The position numbers were made by a program, and so were the translations under genes. Shown piece by piece: positions 41,569-51,187 of a stretch of DNA of 64,000 nucleotides. Every line of letters starts with the position of its first letter. Position 1 is the stretch's first letter. The DNA is from G963666705 sp963666705. GTDB taxonomy: Bacteria > Pseudomonadota > Alphaproteobacteria > CADEGL01. Below the pieces are notes generated by a model. That model worked only from the letters and a program-made list of their open reading frames with translations. It was not told the origin of the DNA and ran no database searches. The stretch spans positions 62,001 to 126,000 of the forward strand of contig CAXXKO010000029.1 of NCBI GenBank assembly GCA_963666705.2, read 5' to 3'.

Positions 41569-42623
41569 GGCGCCAGCTCCGGCTTGGGCAGCTCATCGCG
41601 GTGCGGCCGGCGGTAGGCATAGGCCTCGGCGTACATCATGTCCGTCCAGTAGCCGGCGACGGTCGGCGGATAGCGCGGCGGGTTGTCGGGGCCGGTGCAG
41701 CAGTCGAGCGGTGCGACCACCGTATCGCCGTTGGCGCCGTAGAAGAACGGCAGGGCGTACCGGGCCCGGTCCGAAGTGTTGATGACCCGGTGCGGCGTCG
41801 ACCGGAACAGATCGTTGGTCCAGCGCTGCATCATGTCACCGATGTTGATGACGAAGGTATCGGGAATCGGCGGCGCCTCGATCCAGTCGCCGTCGGCGTT
41901 GCGCACCTGGAGCCCGGGCCCGCCCGTCTTGAGGATGGTGAAGCACTCGTAGTCCGTATGGGCGCCGATGCCGATCTCGTCGGCTTGGATGGGCGCCCCC
42001 TGCGGCGGGTAGTGGATGAGGCGGAGCTGGCCCATGGGTTTGGTGATCTTGTCCGCGAAAAAATCCTCGGGCAGGTCGAGGGCGAGGGCGAAGGCGCCGA
42101 ACAGCACGCCGCCGAGGGAAAGTATCGCCTCGAAGTAGGCATAGACGCCGGCGCGGAAGCCGGGCAGGTTCTCGGGCCAGACATTGGGGCCGTAGATGAC
42201 GCTGCCGGCCAGGTAGTCCGGGTCGTCCGTGGGCAGCTCGAGCGCCAGCTCGTAGCCTTCCTGGAGGTCGGGCTTGGCGCCCGGGTCGGCGGCCAGGCCG
42301 CCTGGCGGCACGAAGCCGCGATGGCGTCCGATGGCGTGGATATCCACGGCCATCTTCTCCTCGAACGGCAGGGCGAAGAAGCGCTCGCATTCGGCGAACG
42401 CCCTGTCGACGAGCGCGTCGGGGACCCGGTGGTTGCGGATGTAGAAGAATCCCACGTCGCGGCAGGCCGCGTGGATTGCCGCCGCCGTCTCGCGCCGCGC
42501 CCGCACACCGCCGCCGAACATGGCGGCGATGTCGATCACCGGAATGCTCTCGAACGGCACGCGCCGCGCGCCCAGGACTCCCTCGCCCTCATCCGGCCTG
42601 GCGGCTTCGGTTGTCTCGTCCAT
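41565..42623 (-). CDS. 2-oxoglutarate/Fe(II)-dependent oxygenase (isopenicillin N synthase-like)
   Basis: 352 residues from the ATG at 42623 with a GGGGAA ribosome-binding sequence. N-terminal DIOX_N part: VPFESIPVIDIAAMFGG and CRDVGFFYIRNHRVP. The iron triad is H222-T-D224 (GIGAHTDYECFTIL) and H278 (STPHRVINT); Arg288 two residues before Ala rather than Ser (RYA in place of RxS) is a small departure in the co-substrate binding site. Coupled to the amidase, which suggests a shared pathway for an amide or a modified amino acid. Substrate unknown. Confidence 0.85.
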   Translation of the reverse strand: MDETTEAARPDEGEGVLGARRVPFESIPVIDIAAMFGGGVRARRETAAAIHAACRDVGFFYIRNHRVPDALVDRAFAECERFFALPFEEKMAVDIHAIGRHRGFVPPGGLAADPGAKPDLQEGYELALELPTDDPDYLAGSVIYGPNVWPENLPGFRAGVYAYFEAILSLGGVLFGAFALALDLPEDFFADKITKPMGQLRLIHYPPQGAPIQADEIGIGAHTDYECFTILKTGGPGLQVRNADGDWIEAPPIPDTFVINIGDMMQRWTNDLFRSTPHRVINTSDRARYALPFFYGANGDTVVAPLDCCTGPDNPPRYPPTVAGYWTDMMYAEAYAYRRPHRDELPKPELAP

Positions 42624-42849
42624 CCATTCCCCTTCGGCGCCCGCGGTCCGCCCGATGATAGCGGGCATGCCGGGGCAATAGAACCGCGAAGGGGCCGCGC
42701 CGCCGATATTCGCCGGGGGCCCCGCCGCGCTTCAGCATATTTTCATGCCGCGATGTTTCCCATCCGCCTGTATCATGGCGCCGCGTCGTCGCGCGGAGAC
42801 ACATGGCGGCGGCGCATTCGTTGCGGGGGATGGGCGTCGAGCGGCCGCC

Positions 42850-44841
42850 ATGATGAGAACGATCCTACTGTCCGCCGCCGTCGCGGCCGCCCTGGCTGCC
42901 GCCCCACCGGCTGGCGCAACACCTCTATCCGGGCTGGCGCCCGCACCGCTGGTATCCGGGCTGGCGCCCTCGCCGCTGGTATCCGGGCTGGCGCCCTCGC
43001 CGCTGGTATCCGGGCTGGCGCCGGCACCGCCGCCTCGCCCGGCCGGGGCGATCCCGGTCGCCGAGGAGGGCGGGCGCTACGAAGGCGAGCGCCGCGACGG
43101 CAAGCCGCACGGCCACGGTATCTGGACCGGCCACGACGGGGAGAGTTACGAGGGCGATTACCGGGACGGGCTGCCCCACGGCCAAGGTGTTTGGGCCGCC
43201 GCCAACGGCGACCGCTACGAGGGCGCGTTCCGCGACGGCATCCCGTCCGGTCAGGGCGTCTGGACGAGCACCGACGGCGAGCGCTACGAGGGCGCTTTCG
43301 CGAACGGCGCCCCGCACGGCCGGGGCGTCTGGCTGGGCGCCGACGGCGAGCGCTACGAGGGGGAATTCGAAGCCGGCGCGCGCGCGGGCGAGGGACTCTG
43401 GGTCGGCGCGGGCGGCGAGCGCTACGAGGGCGAATTCGTGGATGGCGCCCGGCACGGCCGGGGCGCGTGGACGGGTGTGGGCGGCGAACGCTACGAGGGC
43501 GAATACCGGGACGGCCAGCGGAACGGCGCGGGCGTCTGGACGAACGCCGATGGCGAGCGCTACGAGGGTGGGTTCGTGGACGGCCGGTGGCACGGCCTCG
43601 GCGTCTGGACGGCGGCCGGAGGCGACCGTTATGAAGGCGAGTTCCGCGCCGGCCACCCGGCCGGCCAGGGCTCCTATACCTGGGCCGACGGCAACCGCTA
43701 CGAGGGCAGGTTCGTGGGCGGCGTCCGCGAGGGCCGGGGCATCTTCGTCTGGGTGAGCGGCAACCGTTACGAGGGCGAGTTCCGCGCCGGCGAGCGCGAC
43801 GGCCGAGGCGTCTATACCTGGGCCAATGGCGACCGCCACGAGGGCGAGTTCCGCGCCGGCGAGCGCAATGGCCAGGGCATCTTCACCTGGGCCAACGGCA
43901 ACCGCTACGAGGGCGCGTTCCGCGACGGCCGGCGCGAAGGGCACGGCGTCTGGACGGGCGCCGACGGCAGCCGCTACGAGGGCGGCCACCAGGACGGCCT
44001 GCCCCATGGCCGGGGCGTGTGGACCGGCGCGGGCGGCGACCGCTACGAGGGCGCGTTCCGTGACGGCGAGCGGCACGGCCAGGGCGCGTTCGTCTGGGCC
44101 AACGGCAACCGCTACGACGGGGACTTCCGGGACGGCGAGCGCGAGGGCCAGGGCGTCTGGTCGGGGGCCGGGGGCGACCGCTACGAGGGCGGCTTCCGCG
44201 CCAACGCCTACGAAGGCCAGGGCACCTACGTCTGGGCCAACGGCGACCGCTTCGAGGGAGGGTTCCGCAATGGCGCTCCCCGGGGCCAGGGCGTCCTGAC
44301 CCAGGCCGATGGCGACCGCTACGAGGGTGCGTTCGAGGACGGCGAGCGCCAGGGACAGGGCGTGTGGGCGAGTGCTGGCGGCGACCGCTACGAGGGCGGT
44401 TTCCGGCGCGGCGTCCACCATGGGTCGGGCACCTACGCCTGGGCCGACGGCGACCGCTACGAGGGCGCGTTCCGCGACGGGCGCCGCGACGGCCGGGGCG
44501 TCTGGACGGGGGCCAGCGGCGACCGCTACGAGGGCGATTTCGTGGATGGCGAGCGTGAGGGGCACGGTGCGTGGACCAGCGCCGACGGCGACCGCTACGA
44601 GGGCGCGTTCGTCGCCGACATGCGCAACGGGCAGGGCATCTACGTCTGGGCCAACGGCGACCGCCACGAAGGCTGGTTCGTGGATGGCCGGCGCCACGGC
44701 CAGGGCACCTTCACCTGGGCCAGCGGCAAGAGCTTCGTGGGGCCCTTCGAGGACAACGAGATGCACGGCACCGGCACCTGCCGCGACGCCGACGGCTACG
44801 CCTTCGAATGTGCCTTCGAGAGGGGCGAGCGGGTCGATTGA
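42850..44841 (+). CDS. Secreted protein with 25 MORN repeats, 663 aa
   Basis: A signal peptide (MMRTILLSAAVAAALAAAPPAGA) is followed by four 10-residue repeats of the type LSGLAPAPLV and a proline-rich linker. From residue 76 to the end run 25 full MORN repeats plus one partial, each exactly 23 residues, of the type RYEGEFRDG-xx-HGQGVWTxADGD. MORN repeats form an elongated beta-sheet used for lipid or protein binding. The repeats are perfect in spacing with no insertions, and the last two (SFVGPF, AFECAF) are diverged as a cap. Such long exported versions are unusual. No operon partners: neighbours are divergent or convergent. Confidence 0.9.
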   Translation: MMRTILLSAAVAAALAAAPPAGATPLSGLAPAPLVSGLAPSPLVSGLAPSPLVSGLAPAPPPRPAGAIPVAEEGGRYEGERRDGKPHGHGIWTGHDGESYEGDYRDGLPHGQGVWAAANGDRYEGAFRDGIPSGQGVWTSTDGERYEGAFANGAPHGRGVWLGADGERYEGEFEAGARAGEGLWVGAGGERYEGEFVDGARHGRGAWTGVGGERYEGEYRDGQRNGAGVWTNADGERYEGGFVDGRWHGLGVWTAAGGDRYEGEFRAGHPAGQGSYTWADGNRYEGRFVGGVREGRGIFVWVSGNRYEGEFRAGERDGRGVYTWANGDRHEGEFRAGERNGQGIFTWANGNRYEGAFRDGRREGHGVWTGADGSRYEGGHQDGLPHGRGVWTGAGGDRYEGAFRDGERHGQGAFVWANGNRYDGDFRDGEREGQGVWSGAGGDRYEGGFRANAYEGQGTYVWANGDRFEGGFRNGAPRGQGVLTQADGDRYEGAFEDGERQGQGVWASAGGDRYEGGFRRGVHHGSGTYAWADGDRYEGAFRDGRRDGRGVWTGASGDRYEGDFVDGEREGHGAWTSADGDRYEGAFVADMRNGQGIYVWANGDRHEGWFVDGRRHGQGTFTWASGKSFVGPFEDNEMHGTGTCRDADGYAFECAFERGERVD

Positions 44842-44892
44842 TATCCGGCCGGCCCGGGCCGTCGCCCGCTCCGGGGCCCGTCGGCGCGCGCC

Positions 44893-45675
44893 TCAATGGG
44901 ACAGTATCTGGCTCAGGAACAGCTTGGTGCGGTCGGACTTGGGGTTGTTGAAAAACTCTTCGGGCTCGTTCTGCTCCACGATCTGGCCCTCGTCCATGAA
45001 CATGATGCGGTGCGCGACCGTGCGCGCGAAGCCCATCTCGTGGCTGACCACGATCATGGTCATGCCCGATTCGGCGAGCTCGACCATGACGTCCAGCACC
45101 TCCTTGATCATCTCGGGGTCGAGGGCCGAGGTGGGCTCGTCGAAGAGCATGACCTTGGGGCTCATGCAGAGCGCCCGGGCGATGGCCACACGCTGCTGCT
45201 GGCCGCCCGAGAGCTGGCCCGGGTACTTGTCCGCCTGCTCGGGGATCTTGACGCGCTCGAGATAGCTCATGGCTGCCTCGTGGGCCGCGGCCTTGGGGAT
45301 CTTGCGCACCCAGATGGGTGCGAGCGCCAGGTTCTCCAACACCGTGAGGTGGGGGAACAGGTTGAAGTGCTGGAACACCATGCCGACCTCGCGCCGCACC
45401 TCCTCGATACGCCTCAGATCGCTCGTGAGCTCGGTGCCGTCGACCACGACCTGGCCGCGCTGGTGCTCCTCCAGCCGGTTGATGCAGCGGATCATGGTGG
45501 ACTTGCCGGAGCCCGAGGGGCCGCAGACGACGATGCGCTCGCCCTTGGCGACGCTCAGGTCGATGCCCTTCAGCACGTGGAACTGGCCGAACCACTTGTG
45601 GACGCCGACCATGTCGATCATGGCCTCGGCGGAGGCCCCCGCCTGGGGAACGCTGGAAGTCGCCGCATCCGTCAT
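44893..45675 (-). CDS. aapP: Amino-acid ABC transporter, ATP-binding protein (AapP)
   Basis: 260 residues. Walker A GPSGSGKST, Q-loop FQHFNLFPH, signature LSGGQQQRVAIARAL, Walker B VMLFDEPTSALD and H-loop VVSHEMGF all intact. AapP drives uptake of a broad range of L-amino acids with AapQ, AapM and the binding protein AapJ. The gene follows aapM by 14 bp on the same strand, last in the operon. Start ATG at 45675 with an N-terminal tail of about 18 residues before the conserved MIDMVGVHKWFG. Confidence 0.94.
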   Translation of the reverse strand: MTDAATSSVPQAGASAEAMIDMVGVHKWFGQFHVLKGIDLSVAKGERIVVCGPSGSGKSTMIRCINRLEEHQRGQVVVDGTELTSDLRRIEEVRREVGMVFQHFNLFPHLTVLENLALAPIWVRKIPKAAAHEAAMSYLERVKIPEQADKYPGQLSGGQQQRVAIARALCMSPKVMLFDEPTSALDPEMIKEVLDVMVELAESGMTMIVVSHEMGFARTVAHRIMFMDEGQIVEQNEPEEFFNNPKSDRTKLFLSQILSH

Positions 45676-45689
45676 GACGATGCTCCGTT

Positions 45690-46805
45690 TCAGTTCCTGT
45701 GCCCGGTGTGAAGCTTGCGCTCGAGGCCCTGGCTATAGCGCGACATGCTGAAGCAGAAGACCCAGAACACGGCGGCCACGAAGACGTAGCCCTCGACGGC
45801 GAAGCCCAGCCAATCGGGGTTGGTCCCCACCGCCTGGGTCATGCCGAGGAAATCGAGGAGGCCGATGACGAGGACCAGGGTCGTGTCCTTGAAGAGGCCG
45901 ATGAAGGTATTGACGATGCCGGGGATCACGAGGCGCAGCGCCTGGGGCAGAACGATGAGGAACATCATCTTCCAGTAGCTCAAGCCCATCGCCTGGGCCG
46001 CCTCGTACTGGCCCCTGGGGATGGCCTGCAGGCCGCCGCGCACGACCTCGGCCATATAGGCCGCCGAGAACAGCATGACGCCGATCAGCGCCCGGATCAG
46101 CTTGTCGAAGTTCATCCCCTCCGGCAGGAACAGCGGAAACATCACCGAGGCCATGAAGAGGACGGTAATGAGCGGCACGCCGCGCCATAGCTCGATGAAG
46201 CCGACGCAGACGGCGCGCACCGCCGGCATGTTCGAACGCCGGCCGAGGGCCAGCACGATACCGATCGGCAGCGAGCCCATGATTCCGACCTCGGCGATCA
46301 CGAGAGTTAGAAAGAGCCCGCCCCAGAGTGGCGTCTCCACGAGCGGCAGGCCGAAGATGCCGCCGACAAACAGGAAATAGGCGATCACCGGAAACCCGGT
46401 AAACAGGAACAAGCTGATCCACTTCTTCCATTTCAGCCCGGGAACCATCAAGACGGCGACCGTGACAACCTGGATCGCGAACGTGAGATTGACGCGCCAG
46501 CGCTCGTCGACCGGGTAGCGGCCGTACATCAGGGTATCGAACCAGACCCGGATATAGACCCAGCAGGCGCCGACCCGCGAGCAGTCGTCGCGCGTGCTGC
46601 CGCTCCAGTCCGCATCGATGAACGCCCAGTCGACGAAGGGCGGCACCAGGAGATAGACGAGGTAGAGCGCGCCGAAGGTGAAGGCCGCGTCGTACCAGGT
46701 CGAGAACAGGTTCTTGCGCAGCCAGCCGATCGCGCCGACCGTGGCCACCGGCGGCGGCAGATCGGGGAGGCTGCCCTCCCTGTGGTATCCGGTCGCGTCC
46801 GCCAT
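45690..46805 (-). CDS. aapM: Amino-acid ABC transporter permease (AapM)
   Basis: 371 residues, polytopic. The C-terminal half has the HisM/GlnP permease fold with the EAA loop (GQYEAAQAMGLSYWKMMFLIVLPQALRLVIPGI) and MAEVVRGGLQAIPRGQ. The N-terminal extension and periplasmic loop (residues 50-110, with two cysteines) are typical of AapM. It starts 3 bp after aapQ ends. It pairs with AapQ to form the membrane channel. Confidence 0.92.
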   Translation of the reverse strand: MADATGYHREGSLPDLPPPVATVGAIGWLRKNLFSTWYDAAFTFGALYLVYLLVPPFVDWAFIDADWSGSTRDDCSRVGACWVYIRVWFDTLMYGRYPVDERWRVNLTFAIQVVTVAVLMVPGLKWKKWISLFLFTGFPVIAYFLFVGGIFGLPLVETPLWGGLFLTLVIAEVGIMGSLPIGIVLALGRRSNMPAVRAVCVGFIELWRGVPLITVLFMASVMFPLFLPEGMNFDKLIRALIGVMLFSAAYMAEVVRGGLQAIPRGQYEAAQAMGLSYWKMMFLIVLPQALRLVIPGIVNTFIGLFKDTTLVLVIGLLDFLGMTQAVGTNPDWLGFAVEGYVFVAAVFWVFCFSMSRYSQGLERKLHTGHRN

Positions 46806-46808
46806 GCC

Positions 46809-47999
46809 CTATCGCTCCGCCAGCGCCATGACCTTGTTGTACCAGTTCATCAGGCCCGAGATGACGAGGCTGATGGTGAGGTAGACGGCCATGGTTATGG
46901 CGATGATCTCGACCGCCTGCCCGGTCTGCATCAGCGCCGTGCCCGCGAACACCTGGACCAGATCGGGATAGGCGATGGCGGCGGCGAGCGACGAGTTCTT
47001 GGTCAGGTTGAGGTACTGGCTGGTCAGGGGCGGGATGATGACCCGAAGCGCCTGGGGGATGATGACCAGCCGCAGGGTCACCCCGGACTTGAGGCCGAGT
47101 GAGCGGGCCGCCTCGGTCTGGCCATGGCTGACCGACTGGATCCCGGCGCGCACGATCTCGGCGATGAAAGTCGCGGTATAGAGCGATAGGGCGAAGGTCA
47201 GGCTGACGAGCTCGGGGATCAGGGTGACGCCGCCCTTGAAATTGAAGCCCTGGAGTGTTGGGTACGAGAACGACAGCGGGAACCCCGTCACCACCGCGGC
47301 CAGGAGCGGCAGGCCGGCCAGGACGGCCAGGGAGACGTAGACCGTGTGGAACTGCTCGCCGGTCCGCTCCTGGCGTCGCCGCGCCCAGACCGCCATGACC
47401 ACCACCGCCGCGACCGCCGCGAGGAAGGCGACGACGACCAGCGAGAACCCCGGCTCGTAGATCGGCCGGGGGACGGTCAGGCCGCGGTTGCTGAGGAACG
47501 CCGAATTGAGGACCGAAAGGCTGTCGCGTGGCCTCGGCAGGGCGCGCAGGACGGCGAAATACCAGAAGAAGAGCTGCAGCAGCAGCGGAATGTTACGCAG
47601 GGTCTCGACATAGACCGTGGCCACCCGCGCCACCAGCCAGTTGTTCGAGAGGCGCGCGACACCGACGATGAAGCCGATGATGGTCGCCAGCACGACGCCG
47701 ATGGCCGAGACCAGGAGCGTGTTCAGGAGCGCGACGAGGAAGGCCCGGCCGTAGGTGTCCGATTCCGAGTAGTCGATCAGCGTCTGGCCGATGCTGAACA
47801 TGGCCGTCTTGTCGAGGAACCCGAAGCCCGAGGCGATGCCCCGGCTGGCCATGTTGTCGAGCGTGTTGTTGACGATGTAGAGGCCGAACAGGACGACGCC
47901 GCCAATCACCAGCACCTGGAAAAGCCAGCCGCGGTAGCGCGGATCGTTCCAGATCGGCGGCTTGGACGGGGCCAGCCGTTCCTTGGCGTCGAGCGCCAT
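46809..47999 (-). CDS. aapQ: Amino-acid ABC transporter permease (AapQ)
   Basis: 396 residues with the long AapQ-type architecture: first helices (VLVIGGVVLFGLYIVNNTL), a large periplasmic loop between the third and later helices (RDSLSVLNSAFLSNRGLTVPRPIYEPGFS) and the permease core with the EAA motif HGQTEAARSLGLKSGVTLRLVIIPQALRVIIPPLTSQY. It lies 100 bp downstream of aapJ and just upstream of aapM. Confidence 0.92.
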   Translation of the reverse strand: MALDAKERLAPSKPPIWNDPRYRGWLFQVLVIGGVVLFGLYIVNNTLDNMASRGIASGFGFLDKTAMFSIGQTLIDYSESDTYGRAFLVALLNTLLVSAIGVVLATIIGFIVGVARLSNNWLVARVATVYVETLRNIPLLLQLFFWYFAVLRALPRPRDSLSVLNSAFLSNRGLTVPRPIYEPGFSLVVVAFLAAVAAVVVMAVWARRRQERTGEQFHTVYVSLAVLAGLPLLAAVVTGFPLSFSYPTLQGFNFKGGVTLIPELVSLTFALSLYTATFIAEIVRAGIQSVSHGQTEAARSLGLKSGVTLRLVIIPQALRVIIPPLTSQYLNLTKNSSLAAAIAYPDLVQVFAGTALMQTGQAVEIIAITMAVYLTISLVISGLMNWYNKVMALAER

Positions 48000-48099
48000 G
48001 GTCCGGGTTCCCGGCTCTCAGCTTGGAATCATCGGGCGACGAAGCGGCGGCGCGCCGGGCCGAGGCCGGGCACGCCGCCCGAATCGTCTCTCTTCGCGC

Positions 48100-49122
48100 T
48101 TAGCGGACCGGCATCGGGTACTGCAGGCCGCCGTCCTTCCACAGGGCGTTGACGCCACGCTCGAGCTTGAGCGGCGTGTCGGGGCCCACGTTCGCGTCGT
48201 AGATCTCGGCGTAGTTCCCGACTTGCGCGATGATGTTGTAGGCCCAATCGTTGGCGAGGCCCAGGCTATCGCCCAAGTCGCCCTCGACGCCCAGGAGGCG
48301 CATGATCACCGGGTTGTTGGTGTTGGCCTTGAGCTCGGCGGCGTTCTGGGAATTCACGCCGTACTCCTCGGCCTCGAGCATGGCGTAGAGGGTCCAGCGC
48401 ACCACGTCGCCCCACTTGTTGTCGCCGTGGCGCACCACGGGGCCGAGCGGCTCCTTGGAGATGGTCTCGGGCAGCACGATATGCGCGCCCGGGTCGGCGA
48501 GCTTGAGGCGCTGCGCGGCCAGGCCCGAGCGGTCCGTCGTATAGACGTCGCAGCGGCCGGCATCATAGGCGGCCACGACCTCGTCGGCCTTCTCGAACAC
48601 GACCGGCTCGTACTCCAAGCTGTTGGCGCGGAAGAAGTCGGCCATGTTGAGCTCGGTGGTGGTGCCGATATTGACGCACACGCTGGCGCCATTGAGCTCG
48701 AGCGCGCTCGTGATACCTTGGTCCTTGCGTACCATGAAGCCCTGGCCGTCGTAGTAGTTGACGCCCGCGAAGTCGAGGCCGAGGGCCGTATCGCGGACGA
48801 GGGTCCAGGTGGTGTTGCGCGACAGCACGTCGACCTCGCCCGACTGCAGCGCCGTGAAGCGCTCCTTGGCCGAGAGCGGCGTGTACTTGACGGCGTTGGC
48901 GTCGCCGAGCACGGCGGCCGCGATGCCGCGGCACACATCGACATCGATGCCGGTCCAGTTGCCCGCCTCGTCGGGGTTCGAGAAGCCCGGCAGGCCCTGG
49001 CTCACGCCGCACTGCAGGAAGCCCTTGGCGCGGACATCGTCCACCGTGTCGGCAAGGGCCGCGCCGGTCATGGTTGTCGCGAGCGCGGCACCCGCCGCGA
49101 TCATCGTCAAGCGTTTCATCAT
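48100..49122 (-). CDS. aapJ: Amino-acid ABC transporter, periplasmic binding protein (AapJ)
   Basis: 340 residues. Signal peptide MMKRLTMIAAGAALATTMTG (cleavage likely after ALA at about residue 24). The mature protein starts DTVDDVRAKGFLQCGVSQGLPGFS and carries DVCRGIAAAVLGD and the family 3 solute-binding signature. It captures L-amino acids in the periplasm and delivers them to AapQM. First gene of aapJQMP, with a good promoter upstream (49245-49273). The 100-bp gap to aapQ could hold an attenuating stem-loop, which is common as binding protein is needed in excess. Confidence 0.94.
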   Translation of the reverse strand: MMKRLTMIAAGAALATTMTGAALADTVDDVRAKGFLQCGVSQGLPGFSNPDEAGNWTGIDVDVCRGIAAAVLGDANAVKYTPLSAKERFTALQSGEVDVLSRNTTWTLVRDTALGLDFAGVNYYDGQGFMVRKDQGITSALELNGASVCVNIGTTTELNMADFFRANSLEYEPVVFEKADEVVAAYDAGRCDVYTTDRSGLAAQRLKLADPGAHIVLPETISKEPLGPVVRHGDNKWGDVVRWTLYAMLEAEEYGVNSQNAAELKANTNNPVIMRLLGVEGDLGDSLGLANDWAYNIIAQVGNYAEIYDANVGPDTPLKLERGVNALWKDGGLQYPMPVR

Positions 49123-49244
49123 AGGTTCCTCCCAAGGTCTCTGTTCTTATCGCTGCAGAAGTTACCGCCGGACCCGCGCGCGCGACGGCCAGTCGCCCGT
49201 TCGGGCGGCCGCCATGGCGCTGTCTCGGCTGAGCCTCTAAAAAC

Positions 49245-49273
49245 ATCATAAAGCAAAACAGATTGTAATCCAA
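49245..49273 (-). promoter_or_regulatory. Sigma-70-like promoter for aapJQMP
   Basis: On the minus strand TTGGAT (-35, 49273-49268) and TATGAT (-10, 49250-49245) are separated by 17 bp, close to the vegetative consensus. It lies about 120 bp upstream of the aapJ ATG in an AT-rich stretch. The decayed IS3 begins some 50 bp further upstream, so upstream regulatory sites may have been lost. Confidence 0.6.
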
Positions 49274-49329
49274 TAGCACGCGCCAGGTAACCCAGGGCTA
49301 TCGTCATTTGAACATTTGTGAACTGTGAG

Positions 49330-49857
49330 AGCATGCTTGTGAGGAAGGCATTGTCCCAGCCGGCGCGCAGCCGCCGGGCGTCGGGGCGAAGCCCGCGCTC
49401 GGACCAGGCGCTGCTGGTGGCGATCGAAGCCGACCTGGAGGCTGGGAGGGCGAGGGCTACCGCAAGGTCTGGGCTCGGCTTCGGGTCTGTCGCGACATCA
49501 GCGGGTGGCCTGATGCGCCGCGTGGCGGTGACGGTGAGACCAACTTGTGGGGCACCAACGGTGGACGACGGCTGGGGCTGGATCTTCACCGCCGTCGAGC
49601 ATTGGAAAGTGTGTCGGCTGGCATGTCTGCAAGCGGGCGACCGCTTCGCCGCCCTGCAGCCGATCTCCGCTTGCCGGGCTGTATGGCTACTGGCCTTGCG
49701 GATGGATCACGGCTCCCAGTATCTGTCGGACCACTTCACCAACCAGATCAAGTTCTGGGGCAAGCCGTCCTACGCCTTCGTCGCCGAGAGACCAACGGCG
49801 TCGCCGAGCGGTTCAATCGCACGCTGAAGGAACAGATCATCCATGGTCGCATCTACC
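49330..49857 (+). pseudogene. Decayed IS3-family transposase (orfB) fragment
   Basis: Pieces of an IS3-type integrase remain in different frames: AIEADLEA, TVDDGWGWIFTAVEHWK, then GDRFAALQPIS, LALRMDHGSQYLSDHFTNQIKFWG (second catalytic Asp region) and AERFNRTLKEQIIHGRIYR (catalytic Glu region) up to 49857. Small deletions and frameshifts separate them. The 3' end is cut off by the ISAs1-type element, after which IS3 sequence is not seen again. It is an old, dead copy. Confidence 0.8.
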
Positions 49858-50981
49858 GCTTGAGCTTGCCGCGCATCGAGCCTTGGGAGGGTTCGAGTTG
49901 GGCGAGGTTGAGAGGCGAGCTTGCGCTTGAGCTTGCCGCGCATCGAGCCTTGGGAGGGTTCGAGTTGGGCGAGGTTGAGGGCGAGCTTGCGCAGCAAGGC
50001 CAGGTTTTGCGGTCCGTGGTCCTTGCGGTTCCTGGCCTGATCTTCGTCGAAGACGACGTCGAGCACCCAGTGGAGTTGGTTTTCGATGCTCCAGTGGCTG
50101 CGCACGATGTTGTTGAAGCGGGCGGGCGGGATGGCCTTGCTGAGCAGATAGTAGCGGGTTTCGGTGGTCCTCAGGCAGCCGATCTCGCGGCTGGCGACGA
50201 CCTTGCCGACGGCCTTGAGGCCGGGCCAGCCGTGGCCGTCCTGAAGCCACGCGATATCGGTGCTGAGACTGGCGCTGCGGGTCTCGATGCGGCCATGGCC
50301 CTTGTCGACCTCGGTGGCGCTGTCGAGCGGCGTCTCGGGATCATCGAGGAACAGGCACACGTCGTCCCGCAGGGTGCCTTGATTGGCCTTGAGCGCCAGC
50401 ACGTAGTCGGCCTTCTGCTCGATCACCCGCTGGGCGATCGTGCGCTGGCAACTCATCGCATCGGCGGTGACGATGCGGCCCTTCAAGGACAACAACGCAA
50501 GCAACCGCGGCACGGCGACGATCTCGTTCGATTTGTCGCCGACCGCCAGCTGAGCCAGGACCAGGCGCTGATCGGCCGCCCAGGCGCTGACCAGATGCAG
50601 CGGCGAGCCCGCCGAGGCCCGATCGAAGGAGCGCCTGAGGGTCTTGCCGTCGATCGCGACAACCCCCTCACAGGTCTCGGCAAAGCGCTTCATGAAGCCG
50701 AGGAACCAAGCGTGGAAGCCATCCGGATCGAGCAGCCGGAACACCCGCGAGAAGGTGTCGTGGCTCGGAATGCCGTGCTCCAGCGTCAAAAACTCTTCCA
50801 GAAACCCCCGTTTCGACCGCCCAAACAGCGCCATGTCGGCGCAGGTCTCACCGCCGCACAGCACCGTACACAGCGCAATGATCAGCAACTCGTGCAGCGA
50901 ATGCCGCTTCGCATTCCCCGTCCGCGGGTCCTCCAGAGCCTCGAATACCTCGACAATCCCGTCCATGGCGCCAGCCTCCAA
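49858..50981 (-). CDS. ISAs1-family transposase with altered C-terminus
   Basis: The protein starts MEAGAMDGIVEVFEALEDPR and has the H-repeat/ISAs1 core: TGNAKRHSLHELLIIALCTVLCGG, VVAIDGKTLRRSFDRA (first Asp), IVTADAMSCQRTIAQRVIEQKADYVLALKANQ (second Asp region), RSHWSIENQLHWVLDVVFDEDQAR (Glu). After QGSMRGKLKR the normal ending (GWDxxFLxxLL) is replaced by KLASQPRPTRTLPRLDARQAQA, caused by the 67-bp duplication, and the frame then runs into IS3 sequence to 49770. The catalytic part is complete, so some activity is possible. Confidence 0.8.
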
Positions 50982-51054
50982 GCTGTTGGCACCATCTCGT
51001 AGAATCCATCAACCCGCCCCAAAGCAAGCCCTTTTTCCTAATGCGATTCCCCTG
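49858..51054 (-). mobile_element. ISAs1-family insertion sequence, damaged at the 3' end
   Basis: The right end reads, inverted, CAGGGGAATCGCATTAGGAA (51054 inward), like ISAs1-type terminal repeats. The other end lies inside the IS3 remnant near 49858 but has no matching terminal repeat; instead a 67-bp segment is present twice (from 49861 and from 49928). The left terminus was thus lost or rearranged. No target duplication can be shown. Confidence 0.7.
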
Positions 51055-51187
51055 CCAGGTAACCGTCGACCAGGCCTCGAAAATTCGCCCGGCCACGGCC
51101 GGCGCATGATGCATGCCCGCTGGCATAGCCGCGCGCCCGGTGCGATTATGGCCCGCCCCGCGACCAGCCCGAGGCGCCGAAAGAGCC

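Noticed and set aside
42925..44766. Long open frame on the minus strand opposite the MORN gene
   Set aside because: It is the antisense shadow of a regular GC-rich repeat; the plus strand has a signal peptide, the 23-residue period and normal codon use.
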